In this document: in pieces, positions 44,459-53,569 of the stretch | Layout: each line of letters opens with the position of its first letter | Numbering within the stretch: the first letter of the stretch is position 1 | NCBI RefSeq assembly: GCF_002266435.3 | Contig: NZ_CP029426.2 | Coordinates: 1,828,001 to 1,892,000, forward strand | DNA: 64,000 nucleotides | DNA from: Bradyrhizobium amphicarpaeae | GTDB taxonomy: Bacteria > Pseudomonadota > Alphaproteobacteria > Rhizobiales > Xanthobacteraceae | Direction of reading: 5' to 3' | The notes under the pieces: model-generated | Database searches by the model: none | What the model was told of the DNA's origin: nothing | What the model saw: only the letters and a program-made list of their open reading frames with translations | Made by a program: the position numbers and the translations under genes

Positions 44459-45625
44459 ATGAGTCCAGCAGCATCCTCTCATGCGCTCAAGCACCCGCCG
44501 GTCAAGGCGCCCTCCGAGCCGGCGGGTGTGGACTCTGACTTTCCAGAGCTTGGTGTCGCCATCGACCGCGCGCGCAGGCGAGGGCGGGGTGCGCAGTCCA
44601 ACACCAGCGGCCGCTATGAGGCCGAGGCCCGAATTGCCTTCGACGATGGCTGGCAGAGCCTCGAAGAGCTGCCGCCGTTCAAGACCAGCGTCGGCGTCGA
44701 CACCTCGCGCAAGGTGATCACGCGCAACGACAGCCCCGATATCGGCTTCGACCGCTCGATCAATCCCTATCGCGGCTGCGAGCACGGCTGTGTTTATTGT
44801 TTTGCGCGGCCGACTCATGCCTATCTCGGCCTCTCTCCGGGGCTCGACTTCGAGTCGAAACTGTTCGTGAAGCCCGAGGCGCCGGCGCAGCTCGAGGCGG
44901 AGCTTGCGGCTCCAGGCTACGAGCCGCGGATGATCGCGATCGGCACCAACACCGATCCCTATCAGCCGATCGAGCGCGAGCGGAAGATCATGCGCGGCAT
45001 CCTCGAAGTGCTGGAGCGCGCCGGCCATCCCGTCGGCATTGTCACCAAATCGGCTCTGGTGGTGCGCGACATCGACATTTTGTCGCGCATGGCCAAGCGC
45101 AATCTCGCCAAGGTCGCTATATCAGTGACCTCACTCGATCCGAAACTGGCGCGCACCATGGAGCCGCGTGCGGCGACGCCGTCGAAGCGGCTGGAGGCGC
45201 TGAAGCAACTGTCGGAGGCCGGCATTCCCACCACCGTGATGGTTGCGCCCGTGATCCCCGCACTGAACGATTCCGAGATCGAGCGCATTCTCGATGCGGC
45301 CGCGCATGCCGGCGTCAAGGAAGCCTCCTATGTCCTGCTGCGGCTGCCGCTGGAGGTGCGCGATCTCTTCCGCGAATGGCTGATGGCGAACTATCCGGAC
45401 CGCTATCGCCACGTCTTCACCCTGATCCGCGAAATGCGCGGCGGGCGCGATTACGACGCGAAATGGGGCGAGCGGATGAAGGGCACCGGCCCGATGGCCT
45501 GGACCATCGGCCGCCGGTTCGAGATCGCCTGCGACAGGCTCGGTCTCAACAAGCGGCGCTCCAAGCTGACCACGGATCATTTCGCCCGGCCGAAGCGGAA
45601 CGGCGATCAGCTCAGCCTGTTCTGA
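44459..45625 (+). CDS. PA0069-type radical SAM protein
   Basis: The 388-residue protein has the radical SAM cluster motif in RGCEHGCVYCFAR (Cys-x3-Cys-x2-Cys, near residue 110), a SAM-binding IAIGTNTDPYQPIE stretch and an AISVTSLD strand. It belongs to the PA0069 group, relatives of spore photoproduct lyase. The reaction of the group is not known; DNA repair has been suggested by similarity. The LexA box just upstream supports a DNA-damage role. It is divergent from xfp with 204 bp between the start codons, and its ATG at 44459 follows the LexA box by 23 bp. Confidence 0.92.
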   Translation: MSPAASSHALKHPPVKAPSEPAGVDSDFPELGVAIDRARRRGRGAQSNTSGRYEAEARIAFDDGWQSLEELPPFKTSVGVDTSRKVITRNDSPDIGFDRSINPYRGCEHGCVYCFARPTHAYLGLSPGLDFESKLFVKPEAPAQLEAELAAPGYEPRMIAIGTNTDPYQPIERERKIMRGILEVLERAGHPVGIVTKSALVVRDIDILSRMAKRNLAKVAISVTSLDPKLARTMEPRAATPSKRLEALKQLSEAGIPTTVMVAPVIPALNDSEIERILDAAAHAGVKEASYVLLRLPLEVRDLFREWLMANYPDRYRHVFTLIREMRGGRDYDAKWGERMKGTGPMAWTIGRRFEIACDRLGLNKRRSKLTTDHFARPKRNGDQLSLF

Positions 45626-45646
45626 GCGAGAAAAGAGAAGCGTAGT

Positions 45647-46102
45647 ATGAGTAAGGAAGTTCCGGCTCCAGTGCCCCGGCTGACCGTCATCACGCTGGGC
45701 GTGAGCGACATCCGCGCCAGCATTGCGTTTTATGATGCCCTCGGTTTTTCACGCCGGCTGAAAGCGACCGTCGAGGCGGTGGCGTTCTACGACACCGGTG
45801 GTCCGGTGCTCGCGCTGTACCCCTGGGATCAGCTCGCGGCCGACGCCAAGCTGCCGGACGATCCAAGGCCTACCGCCTTCCGGGGCATGACACTCGCCTG
45901 GAACTGCGCCACGCGTGGAGAGGTGGATGCCGTGCTGGCCTTCGCCCTCAGCAAGGGGGCGAAACTGGTGAAGGCCGCGCACGAGACCGATTACGGCGGT
46001 TATTCCGGTTATTTCACGGACCCCGACGGCCATCCCTGGGAGGTCGTCGTTGCACCCGGTATCGAGGTCGGCGACGACCGGCGGGTGCATCTGGCAGAGT
46101 AG
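45647..46102 (+). CDS. VOC (glyoxalase-like) family protein
   Basis: The 151-residue product has the paired beta-alpha-beta-beta-beta vicinal oxygen chelate fold: TVITLGVSDIRASIAFYDALGF in the first half and GYSGYFTDPDGHPWEVVVAPG in the second. The metal site residues are not all assignable. Family members include glyoxalases, dioxygenases and resistance proteins, so no reaction is given. It follows the radical SAM gene by 21 bp and may be co-transcribed with it. Confidence 0.85.
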   Translation: MSKEVPAPVPRLTVITLGVSDIRASIAFYDALGFSRRLKATVEAVAFYDTGGPVLALYPWDQLAADAKLPDDPRPTAFRGMTLAWNCATRGEVDAVLAFALSKGAKLVKAAHETDYGGYSGYFTDPDGHPWEVVVAPGIEVGDDRRVHLAE

Positions 46103-46175
46103 GGCAGGCTGAATAGCGGGTATTTTGAGCGGTTCCGGGTTGCACCGGCCGGGCCGCTTGCGCACGATCCCGGCC

Positions 46176-47030
46176 ATGATTCGGGACAAGTCCGCCAAGA
46201 CACCGGCCAAAGACGCGCCAAACAAGGACGCTGCGAAGAAGGCAGCGCCCGCCAAGGCCGGCAAAGCACCTGCGACCAAGGTTTCGGCCGGCAGGAGCGC
46301 GGGCAAGAAGGGCATCATCGCGGTCGCTTCCCCAAGCTTTCGCCGCGAGCGCGCGCTGATCAAGCGCGGCGTCTGGCCGGTCGCCGGCTGCGACGAGGCG
46401 GGCCGAGGGCCGCTCGCCGGGCCCGTGGTGGCTGCGGCCGTAATTCTCGACCCTGACCGGATCCCGCGCGGCATCGACGATTCCAAGCGCCTGACGGCGG
46501 AGGAGCGCGAAAGACTGTTCGACAAAATCTGCGCCACCGCCCAGGTCTCGGTCGCCGTCGCGTCGCCCGCGCGAATCGACCGCGACAACATATTGCGGGC
46601 CTCACTATGGGCGCTGAAGCGCGCGGTGGTGGCTCTGCCGGAGGCGCCGAGGCACGTCTTCGTCGACGGCCGCGACCGGCTCGACACGCCTTGCGATTGC
46701 GAAGCCGTGATCGGCGGCGACGGTATCGTGCTGTCGATCGCCGCGGCCTCCATCGTCGCCAAGGTGACGCGCGACCGCCTGATGTGCGCGCTGGCGCAGG
46801 ACTGCCCCGGCTACGGCTTCGAGCAGCACAAGGGCTACGGCGTCCCCGAGCACCTCGATGCGCTGAACCGCCTTGGCCCCACCGTCTACCACCGCCGCTT
46901 CTTCGCCCCGGTCGCGGCGGCGCGTGCCAAGCACATGCCGTGGACCGCTGAGCCGGTGCAGGATTTGTTCGCGGTCACCGAGGTCCAGGTGGAAGCCAGT
47001 GTCGAGGTCGACGTCTCGGTTGGGCTCTAA
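46176..47030 (+). CDS. rnhB: Ribonuclease HII
   Basis: This enzyme cleaves RNA of RNA-DNA hybrids and single ribonucleotides in DNA. The active-site [17 protein letters not shown] segment carries the first Asp-Glu pair, and [16 protein letters not shown] and [10 protein letters not shown] (another catalytic Asp) follow. The 284-residue length exceeds the usual 200-220 because of a Lys/Ala-rich N-terminal tail (about residues 4-50), probably disordered. I chose ATG 46176; an upstream TTG at 46125 would add 17 residues without a ribosome site. It follows the VOC gene by 73 bp. Confidence 0.94.
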   Translation: MIRDKSAKTPAKDAPNKDAAKKAAPAKAGKAPATKVSAGRSAGKKGIIAVASPSFRRERALIKRGVWPVAGCDEAGRGPLAGPVVAAAVILDPDRIPRGIDDSKRLTAEERERLFDKICATAQVSVAVASPARIDRDNILRASLWALKRAVVALPEAPRHVFVDGRDRLDTPCDCEAVIGGDGIVLSIAAASIVAKVTRDRLMCALAQDCPGYGFEQHKGYGVPEHLDALNRLGPTVYHRRFFAPVAAARAKHMPWTAEPVQDLFAVTEVQVEASVEVDVSVGL

Positions 47031-47038
47031 TCTTTCCC

Positions 47039-47068
47039 ACGCGGGGCGGCCGTCCGCTCGCCCCGCGT
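47039..47068. repeat. GC-rich hairpin after rnhB
   Basis: CGCGGGGCG (47040-47048) pairs with CGCCCCGCG (47059-47067). No T-run follows, so termination is doubtful. It may be another intergenic repeat or a structural element. Confidence 0.5.
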
Positions 47069-47202
47069 GCGGGGAGCAGAGCGAGAAGCGACCGGGGAGA
47101 GGAAGCAAACCGTCGTTGCCACGACGCGTGACGCCCCTTATCAAAGAACGCGTGAGCGAATAGGGCCGGCTGGACGGGTTGGCTGCATCTTTCGGGCGTT
47201 GC

Positions 47203-48711
47203 ATGCGGTTTACCTCCCTGGTCATCGAGCTCATTCGCGCCCGGCCGCGGCTGATCGTCTGGATCGCCGTGCTGCTGCAGGCCGCGATGTGGCTGTTCGT
47301 CGCGCTGGTGTTCTATCGCAGCCCACCCGGCACCCTCGCGACGCTGCTGGCTTTCGGACGCGAATACCAGGTCGGCACGGATCTCGGCCCACCCTTGCCG
47401 GTCTGGCTCGCCGACATCGCCTATCGCGCCGCCGGCGGCCACATGTTCGGCGTCTATGTGCTGGCCGAGCTCTGCGAGATCGCGACCTTCATCACGCTCT
47501 ACTACCTGTCCCGCGCCGTGGTCGGCTCGCAGCAGGCGGTGCTCGCGGTGCTCTTGACCATGACGGTGCTCGCCTTCTCCTCGTCGGCGCTCGACTTCGG
47601 CCCCCTCGTCCTGGCCCGTCCGCTCTGGGCGCTGCTGCTGCTGCACTCCTGGCAGATCATCGGCCAGCGTCGCGGCAATGCCTGGTTCGCCTGGTCGATC
47701 GAGGCCGGTCTGTTGCTGCTGACGACGCCTTCAGCGATTTTCCTGCTGCTCCTGCTCGTCGTCTTCGCGCTCTCGACTGTCGGCGGCCGCCGCACGCTGC
47801 TCGCGCTCGATCCGCTGTTCGCGTTGATCGTCGTCGCGGTGCTGGCGTTGCCCTACGCGGCCTGGCTGATGCGGGCGGAGACGCTGGTTTTACCGACCTT
47901 GCCTGCAGTCACTGATCTGAACGCGCGCGCGGTCCATGCGGCCTGGCTGCTCGGCGGCCTCGTGCTCGGAGCGGCCGCGATTCCCGCGCTGACTTTCCTC
48001 AACACCGGCCTGTTCGCAGGGAAGGGCGAGGAGCCGCCGATCATCTATCGGCCGCCGGTCGAGCCGCTCGCGCGCAACTTCGTCTATTTCTTCGCGCTGG
48101 CGCCTGCGCTGGGCGCGGTGCTGATTTCCGGCCTGCTCGGGCTCGACTCCGTCGTCGGCGGCGCCGGCGTCGTGCTGGTGATGTCCGGACTCGCCGTGGT
48201 GGTCGCGGCCGGCGATCTCATCGCGATGCGCCGCGCGCGGATGTTGCGCATGGTGTGGGCCGCGGCCGTCGTGGCGCCGGCCGTGGGCGTCGTGCTCGCC
48301 GTCCTGCTGCTGCCCTGGACCGGCACCGGAGAAATTGCGACCTCGATGCCCGCGCGTGCGATCTCGGACTTCTTCGACGAGAGCTTTGCCCGCCGCACCA
48401 ACCATCGCCTGCGCGCGGTTGCCGGCGAGACGCAGCTGGCGAGCCTGATTGCGCTGCATTCGGGCCGGCCGCATCTCTTCGTCGACGCCGACCCCGCCCG
48501 GACGCCGTGGATGAACCAGACGAAATTCGCCGAGACCGGCGGCGTCGTGGTCTGGCGCGCCTCCGATACCGCCGGCACGCCGCCGCCCGACATCCTCAAG
48601 CGCTTTCCCGGCATCGTCCCCGAAGTGCCGCGCGCCTTCGAATGGCTGGTGACAGGCCGCCAGCAATTGTTGCGCATCGGCTGGGCCATCGTGCGGCCGA
48701 AGGGGACGTAG
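47203..48711 (+). CDS. GT39-like polytopic membrane protein
   Basis: The 502-residue product is a multi-pass membrane protein with about ten hydrophobic helices, in the general style of GT-C/ArnT-type glycosyltransferases (family 39): an N-terminal helix, then GREYQVGTDLGPPLPVWLADIAYR as the first periplasmic loop, which often carries the catalytic acid, and a soluble C-terminal domain (about 390-500) with HLFVDADPARTPW. The substrate, lipid-linked sugar or otherwise, is unknown. No typical ribosome site seen at ATG 47203. Confidence 0.65.
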   Translation: MRFTSLVIELIRARPRLIVWIAVLLQAAMWLFVALVFYRSPPGTLATLLAFGREYQVGTDLGPPLPVWLADIAYRAAGGHMFGVYVLAELCEIATFITLYYLSRAVVGSQQAVLAVLLTMTVLAFSSSALDFGPLVLARPLWALLLLHSWQIIGQRRGNAWFAWSIEAGLLLLTTPSAIFLLLLLVVFALSTVGGRRTLLALDPLFALIVVAVLALPYAAWLMRAETLVLPTLPAVTDLNARAVHAAWLLGGLVLGAAAIPALTFLNTGLFAGKGEEPPIIYRPPVEPLARNFVYFFALAPALGAVLISGLLGLDSVVGGAGVVLVMSGLAVVVAAGDLIAMRRARMLRMVWAAAVVAPAVGVVLAVLLLPWTGTGEIATSMPARAISDFFDESFARRTNHRLRAVAGETQLASLIALHSGRPHLFVDADPARTPWMNQTKFAETGGVVVWRASDTAGTPPPDILKRFPGIVPEVPRAFEWLVTGRQQLLRIGWAIVRPKGT

Positions 48712-48719
48712 CCACGGTC

Positions 48720-48824
48720 GTCATTCCGGGGCGCGGCAAAGCCGCGAGCCCGGAATCCATTCACCCACCAACTCTGTCGTCCGATGGATTCCGGGCTCTC
48801 GCTTCGCGAGCCCCGGAATGACAC
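48720..48824. repeat. Dispersed palindromic intergenic repeat (ATTCCGGGGC type)
   Basis: Two inverted units, TCATTCCGGGGCGCGGC... and ...GCGAGCCCCGGAATGAC, fill the gap between the convergent membrane-protein and UDG genes. The same kind as at 236-298 and 30841-30944. Confidence 0.8.
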
Positions 48825-48835
48825 GGCATGTGTAG

Positions 48836-49651
48836 CTACGTCGCGCCTTGCTCCAGCACCTTCGCGATCGCCCGCAGATCCTGCCAGGCCAGCCGCTTGT
48901 AGGATGGCGAGCGCAACAGATAGGCCGGATGGAACGTCGGCAGCGCGCGGATGGTCCGTCCGCCGGCGTCGTAGTCGAACCAGCGTCCGCGCGTGCGCAT
49001 GATGCCCTCGCGCGTCGACAGCAGCGTCTGCGTCGAGGGATTGCCGAGCGTCACCAGCACGTCGGGATTCACCAGCTCGATCTGGCGCTGGATGAACGGC
49101 AGGCAGATCTGCGTCTCCTGCGGCGTCGGCGTGCGGTTGCCGGGCGGCCGCCACGGAATCACGTTGGCGATGTAGGCCGTGCTGCGGTTGAGGCCGATGG
49201 CTGCCATCATCAGATCGAGCAGCTTGCCGCTGCGCCCGACGAAGGGCAGTCCCTCGATGTCCTCGTCGCGGCCCGGCGCCTCGCCGACGAACATGATGCG
49301 CGCCTGCGGATTGCCGTCGGCAAACACCAGCCGCGTCGCGGTGTGCTTCAGCGCGCAGCCCTCGAAGCTTTGCATCAGCTCGCGCAGCGCCTCCAGCGTC
49401 GGCGCGGTGCGCGCGGCCTCGCGTGCGGAGGCAATCGCGATGTCGGGCGCCGGTGCGGCCTCGCCGCGCATGGTCGCGGGGGCGGCGACAGGACGAGGTG
49501 CCTCGACCGGAGGCGCCGCGCGCGGGGTCGGCGGCGGGGCGTCCAATTCCGCCAGGCGGTCGATCGGTTCCTCCGCGAGCGCGCAATCGACCCCGGCCTC
49601 CAGATAGAAGGCGAGAAGCTCTCGGACGGTGGGTGCGGGCTCGGGGATCAT
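48836..49651 (-). CDS. Family 4-like uracil-DNA glycosylase
   Basis: The 271-residue enzyme removes uracil from DNA. Motif A is [18 protein letters not shown] (about 118-135), with [13 protein letters not shown] and HPAYLLRSP (motif B) further on. The first 80 residues are a Pro/Ala-rich linker region. The classic family 4 enzymes have four Cys holding a 4Fe-4S cluster; I see only two in the core, GCALK and TQICLPF. The cluster may be missing or completed otherwise. It acts in base excision repair. It stands alone, divergent from ETF-QO. Confidence 0.9.
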   Translation of the reverse strand: MIPEPAPTVRELLAFYLEAGVDCALAEEPIDRLAELDAPPPTPRAAPPVEAPRPVAAPATMRGEAAPAPDIAIASAREAARTAPTLEALRELMQSFEGCALKHTATRLVFADGNPQARIMFVGEAPGRDEDIEGLPFVGRSGKLLDLMMAAIGLNRSTAYIANVIPWRPPGNRTPTPQETQICLPFIQRQIELVNPDVLVTLGNPSTQTLLSTREGIMRTRGRWFDYDAGGRTIRALPTFHPAYLLRSPSYKRLAWQDLRAIAKVLEQGAT

Positions 49652-49788
49652 TTGGAAAGTCAGACTATTAGTTCATCTTAGGCCGCCTTGCATCCCAGCG
49701 GAACGCATTTCCGCTGTTGTCCTACCCGGAAAAATCGGAAACAAGGGGGCGCAAACGACCAAGGAACCGTCTCAAGGGCTGAGATCAG

Positions 49789-51450
49789 ATGAGCACCGAA
49801 GAACTTCCCCCGCGCGAATCCATGGAATTCGACGTCGTCATCGTCGGCGCCGGCCCCTCGGGCTTGTCGGCCGCGATCCGGCTGAAGCAGCTCAATGCCG
49901 ATCTCAACGTCGTCGTGGTGGAGAAGGGCTCCGAGGTCGGTGCGCACATTCTCTCCGGCGCGGTGATCGATCCGGTCGGGCTCGACAAGCTCGTGCCGGA
50001 CTGGCGCGAGGATTCCGACTGCCCGCTGAAGACCCAGGTGAAGGACGATCGCTTCTACTGGATGACGGCCGGTGGCGCGATCAAGCTGCCGGGCTTCATG
50101 ATGCCGCCGCTGATGGACAACCATCATTGCTACATCGGCTCGCTCGGCAATGTCTGCCGTTGGCTCGCGCGCAAGGCCGAAGCGCTCGGCGTCGAGATCT
50201 ATCCGGGCTTCGCTGCGGCCGAGGTGCTCTATGACGAGGCGGGCAACGTCAAGGGCATTGCCACCGGCGACATGGGCATCGGCCGGGACGGCAAGCCGAA
50301 GGACTCCTTCACGCGTGGCATGGAGTTGCTCGGCAAGTACACGCTGTTCGCCGAAGGCGCACGCGGCAGCCTGACCAAGCAGCTCATCGCCAAATTCGCG
50401 CTCGACTCCAAGAGCGAGCCGGCGAAGTTCGGCATCGGCCTCAAGGAAGTCTGGCAGATCGATCCCGCCAAGCACCAGAAGGGCATGATCCAGCATTCCT
50501 TCGGCTGGCCGCTCGATCTGAAGACCGGCGGCGGTTCGTTCCTTTATCACTACGACGACAATCTCGTCGCCGTCGGCTTCGTCGTGCATCTGAACTATGA
50601 CGATCCCTATTTGTCGCCGTTCGATGAATTCCAGCGTTTCAAGACCCATCCTTCGATCCGCGGCACCTTTGAAGGCGCCAAGCGCCTCGCCTATGGCGCG
50701 CGCGCAATCACCGAGGGCGGCTACCAGTCGGTGCCGAAGCTGAGCTTCCCCGGCGGCGCGCTGATCGGCTGCGCGGCCGGCTTCGTCAACGTGCCGCGCA
50801 TCAAGGGCGTGCACAATGCGATGGGCACCGGCATGCTCGCGGCTGAACATACCGCGGCGGCGCTGGCAGCTGATCGCGCCAATGACGAACTGGTCGACTA
50901 CGAGAATGCGTGGCGATCGTCATCGGTCGGCAAGGATCTGTTCCTGGTCCGCAACGTCAAGCCGCTGTGGTCGAAGTTCGGCACGGTGCTTGGCGTCGCG
51001 CTCGGCGGCATCGACATGTGGTGCAACACGCTGTTCGGCGGCTCGCTGTTCGGCACCCAGGCGCACGCCAAGCCCGATCGCGCCACGCTCGATCCGGCCA
51101 AGAGCCACGCGCCGAAGAACTACCCGAAGCCGGACGGCAAGATCTCGTTCGACAAGCTGTCCTCGGTATTCCTGTCCAACACCAATCATGAGGAGGATCA
51201 GCCGGTCCACCTAAAGGTCACCGACATGAACCTTCAAAAGACCTCCGAGCATGACGTGTTCGCCGGTCCCTCGAATCGCTATTGTCCGGCCGGCGTCTAC
51301 GAATGGGTCGAGGAGGGCACGGGCCCACGCTTCCAGATCAACGCCCAGAACTGCGTCCACTGCAAAACCTGCGACGTAAAGGATCCCAACGGCAACATCA
51401 CCTGGGTTCCCCCCGAGGGCGGCGGCGGTCCGAACTACGAGGCGATGTAA
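49789..51450 (+). CDS. Electron transfer flavoprotein-ubiquinone oxidoreductase
   Basis: This 553-residue membrane-associated enzyme passes electrons from ETF (fed by acyl-CoA dehydrogenases) to ubiquinone. The FAD site is VVIVGAGPSGLSAAIRL at the N-terminus. The C-terminal 4Fe-4S cluster is held by Cys499, Cys522, Cys525 and Cys528 (NRYCPAGVY and NCVHCKTC). The quinone-binding middle part is complete. Length fits the family. It is not next to etfAB here. A GC hairpin lies downstream. Confidence 0.95.
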   Translation: MSTEELPPRESMEFDVVIVGAGPSGLSAAIRLKQLNADLNVVVVEKGSEVGAHILSGAVIDPVGLDKLVPDWREDSDCPLKTQVKDDRFYWMTAGGAIKLPGFMMPPLMDNHHCYIGSLGNVCRWLARKAEALGVEIYPGFAAAEVLYDEAGNVKGIATGDMGIGRDGKPKDSFTRGMELLGKYTLFAEGARGSLTKQLIAKFALDSKSEPAKFGIGLKEVWQIDPAKHQKGMIQHSFGWPLDLKTGGGSFLYHYDDNLVAVGFVVHLNYDDPYLSPFDEFQRFKTHPSIRGTFEGAKRLAYGARAITEGGYQSVPKLSFPGGALIGCAAGFVNVPRIKGVHNAMGTGMLAAEHTAAALAADRANDELVDYENAWRSSSVGKDLFLVRNVKPLWSKFGTVLGVALGGIDMWCNTLFGGSLFGTQAHAKPDRATLDPAKSHAPKNYPKPDGKISFDKLSSVFLSNTNHEEDQPVHLKVTDMNLQKTSEHDVFAGPSNRYCPAGVYEWVEEGTGPRFQINAQNCVHCKTCDVKDPNGNITWVPPEGGGGPNYEAM

Positions 51451-51511
51451 AGAGCGGGCCGGCTCGCGGATTGGTCACGACGTGATCCGGCGCACGTTCG
51501 CGTGAGGAGGG

Positions 51512-51534
51512 GGCCGCGGCCACCGGTCGCGGCC
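51512..51534 (+). repeat. GC-rich hairpin after ETF-QO
   Basis: GGCCGCGGCC (51512-51521) pairs with GGTCGCGGCC (51525-51534) around a three-base loop; ten pairs with one G-T. No T-run, so a terminator role is uncertain. The rest of the 294-bp gap up to the TPR gene shows no gene. Confidence 0.5.
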
Positions 51535-51744
51535 ACGATAAGGCCATACTGGCAGCGTCTTGGGACTGCTCCTGGCCGATTTAGGGCTTGCGGAGGGGGG
51601 CGTCCGGCCCGAATCCTTGCGGCGGAGCGCCAAAAGCGGCATTGTCGGCCCGACGGTTCCGGGTCCCGATGCCACCGGCCGCGTTCGCATGCGATACGGC
51701 CCTCTGCTGCAAACCCAGGCACTACCAACTCAAGGCGAGCCCTG

Positions 51745-53541
51745 ATGTTTTCAAATCGTTTCAACCGCTGGACTGTTGCCGCCATCGCCCTCATGGGCAC
51801 AGCGATCGCGACCGTCCCGGGCAGGGTCCTGGCGCAGACGCCGGATCACCCGGAGAACACGGCAGCGCAGTTTCCGACCCGAAACGATCTGAAGTCGCTC
51901 ACCGGTGCCGGCAGCTATCTCGCCGCCCGCCATGCCAGCGTCGAGCGCGACGCGGCCTCTGCTGCAGCGTTCTATCGTTCGGCCCTGCGCACCGATCCCA
52001 AGAACAACGAGCTGCTCGACCGCGCCTTCATCTCGTCGGTCGCCGACGGCGACATCGAGGAGGCGGTCAAGCTCGCCGAGCGCGTCCTCACCATCGACAA
52101 GACCAACCGCGTCGCGCGCCTGGTCGTCGGCGTGCATGATCTCAAGGTGAAGAAGTACGCGGCGGCGCAGACCAACATCAACCAGTCGATCCGTGGGCCG
52201 ATCACCGATCTTGTCGCCACGCTGCTGTCGGGCTGGGCCGCCTACGGCGCCGGCGATGCCAAGGGCGGCGTCGCCACCATCGACAAGCTGGCAGGTCCCG
52301 AATGGTACCCGCTGTTCAAGGACCTCCACGCCGGCATGATCCTCGAGCTCGCGGGCAAGGAGAAGGACGCCGGCACCCGCTTCGAGCGCGCCTACAAGCT
52401 CGACGATTCCATGTTGCGCGTGACCGAGGCCTACGCACGCTGGCTGTCCCGCAACAAGGATTCCGCCGCCGCGACCACCGTCTACCAGGCCTTCGACAAG
52501 AAGCTCGCGCGCCATCCGCTGATCCAGGAAGGCCTGCGCGAGACCAAGGCCGGCAAGAAAATGCCGCCGCTGGTCGATTCCGCCCAGGCCGGCGCCGCCG
52601 AAGCGCTCTACGGCATCGGCGCCACGCTGACCCGCCGCGGCGGCGAGGACCTGGCGCTGGTCTATCTCCAGCTCGCGCTCTACCTCCAGCCGACCCATCC
52701 GCTGGCGCTGCTCTCGCTCGCCGATCTCTACGAGTCGGTGAAGCGGCCGCAGATGGCGATCAAGGTCTATGAGCGCGTGCCGGCGAACTCGCCGCTCAAG
52801 CGCAACGCGCAGATCCAGCTTGCCATCGATCTGGATTCCGCCGACCGCACCGACGAGGCGATCAAGATCCTCAAGGGCGTCACATCGGAGGATGCCAAGG
52901 ACCTCGAAGCGATCATGGCGCTCGGCAACATCGAGCGCGGCCGCAAGAAATTCGGCGACTGCGGCGCGACCTATTCGCAAGGCATCGACGCGCTGACACC
53001 GGGAAACGATAAGGCCAACAGCGTCTGGTACTATTACCGCGGTATCTGCGAGGAGCGCTCCAAGCAGTGGGCCAAGGCCGAGGCCGACATGAAGAAGGCG
53101 CTCGAGCTCCAGCCCGACCAGCCGCACGTCCTCAACTATCTCGGCTATTCCTGGATCGACCAGGGGATCAACCTCGATGACGGCATGAAGATGATCAAGC
53201 GCGCCGTCGAGCAGCGTCCCGACGACGGCTACATCGTCGACTCCCTCGGCTGGGCCTATTATCGCATCGGCAACTACGAAGAAGCGGTGAAGAACCTCGA
53301 GCGCGCCATCGACCTCAAGCCCGAGGATCCGACCATCAACGACCATCTCGGCGACGCCTATTGGCGGGTCGGCCGCACGCTGGAAGCCAAATTCCAGTGG
53401 GCGCACGCGCGCGATCTCAAGCCGGAGCCGGAAGAGCTGCCGAAGATCGAGGCCAAGATCGCCAATGGTCTGGCCGACGACAATTCGAACTCCTCTGCAG
53501 CGCAGGCCGAGAAGAAAAAGGATGACGGCAAGGGCGGCTAG
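51745..53541 (+). CDS. Exported tetratricopeptide-repeat protein
   Basis: The 598-residue protein has a signal peptide (MFSNRFNRWTVAAIALMGTA then ending VLAQ near residue 31) and TPR helices along its length. They are clearest at the C-terminus: HVLNYLGYSWIDQGI, YIVDSLGWAYYRIGNYEEAV, PTINDHLGDAYWRVGRTLEA. The start is at ATG 51745. TPR units serve as protein-binding scaffolds in the cell envelope. The C-terminal pattern is common in alphaproteobacterial exported proteins of unknown function. It is followed by ispE after 28 bp and may share its transcript. Confidence 0.88.
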   Translation: MFSNRFNRWTVAAIALMGTAIATVPGRVLAQTPDHPENTAAQFPTRNDLKSLTGAGSYLAARHASVERDAASAAAFYRSALRTDPKNNELLDRAFISSVADGDIEEAVKLAERVLTIDKTNRVARLVVGVHDLKVKKYAAAQTNINQSIRGPITDLVATLLSGWAAYGAGDAKGGVATIDKLAGPEWYPLFKDLHAGMILELAGKEKDAGTRFERAYKLDDSMLRVTEAYARWLSRNKDSAAATTVYQAFDKKLARHPLIQEGLRETKAGKKMPPLVDSAQAGAAEALYGIGATLTRRGGEDLALVYLQLALYLQPTHPLALLSLADLYESVKRPQMAIKVYERVPANSPLKRNAQIQLAIDLDSADRTDEAIKILKGVTSEDAKDLEAIMALGNIERGRKKFGDCGATYSQGIDALTPGNDKANSVWYYYRGICEERSKQWAKAEADMKKALELQPDQPHVLNYLGYSWIDQGINLDDGMKMIKRAVEQRPDDGYIVDSLGWAYYRIGNYEEAVKNLERAIDLKPEDPTINDHLGDAYWRVGRTLEAKFQWAHARDLKPEPEELPKIEAKIANGLADDNSNSSAAQAEKKKDDGKGG

Positions 53542-53569
53542 TCTGAGTGAAGTTGGGGGCGTGTCGCCG

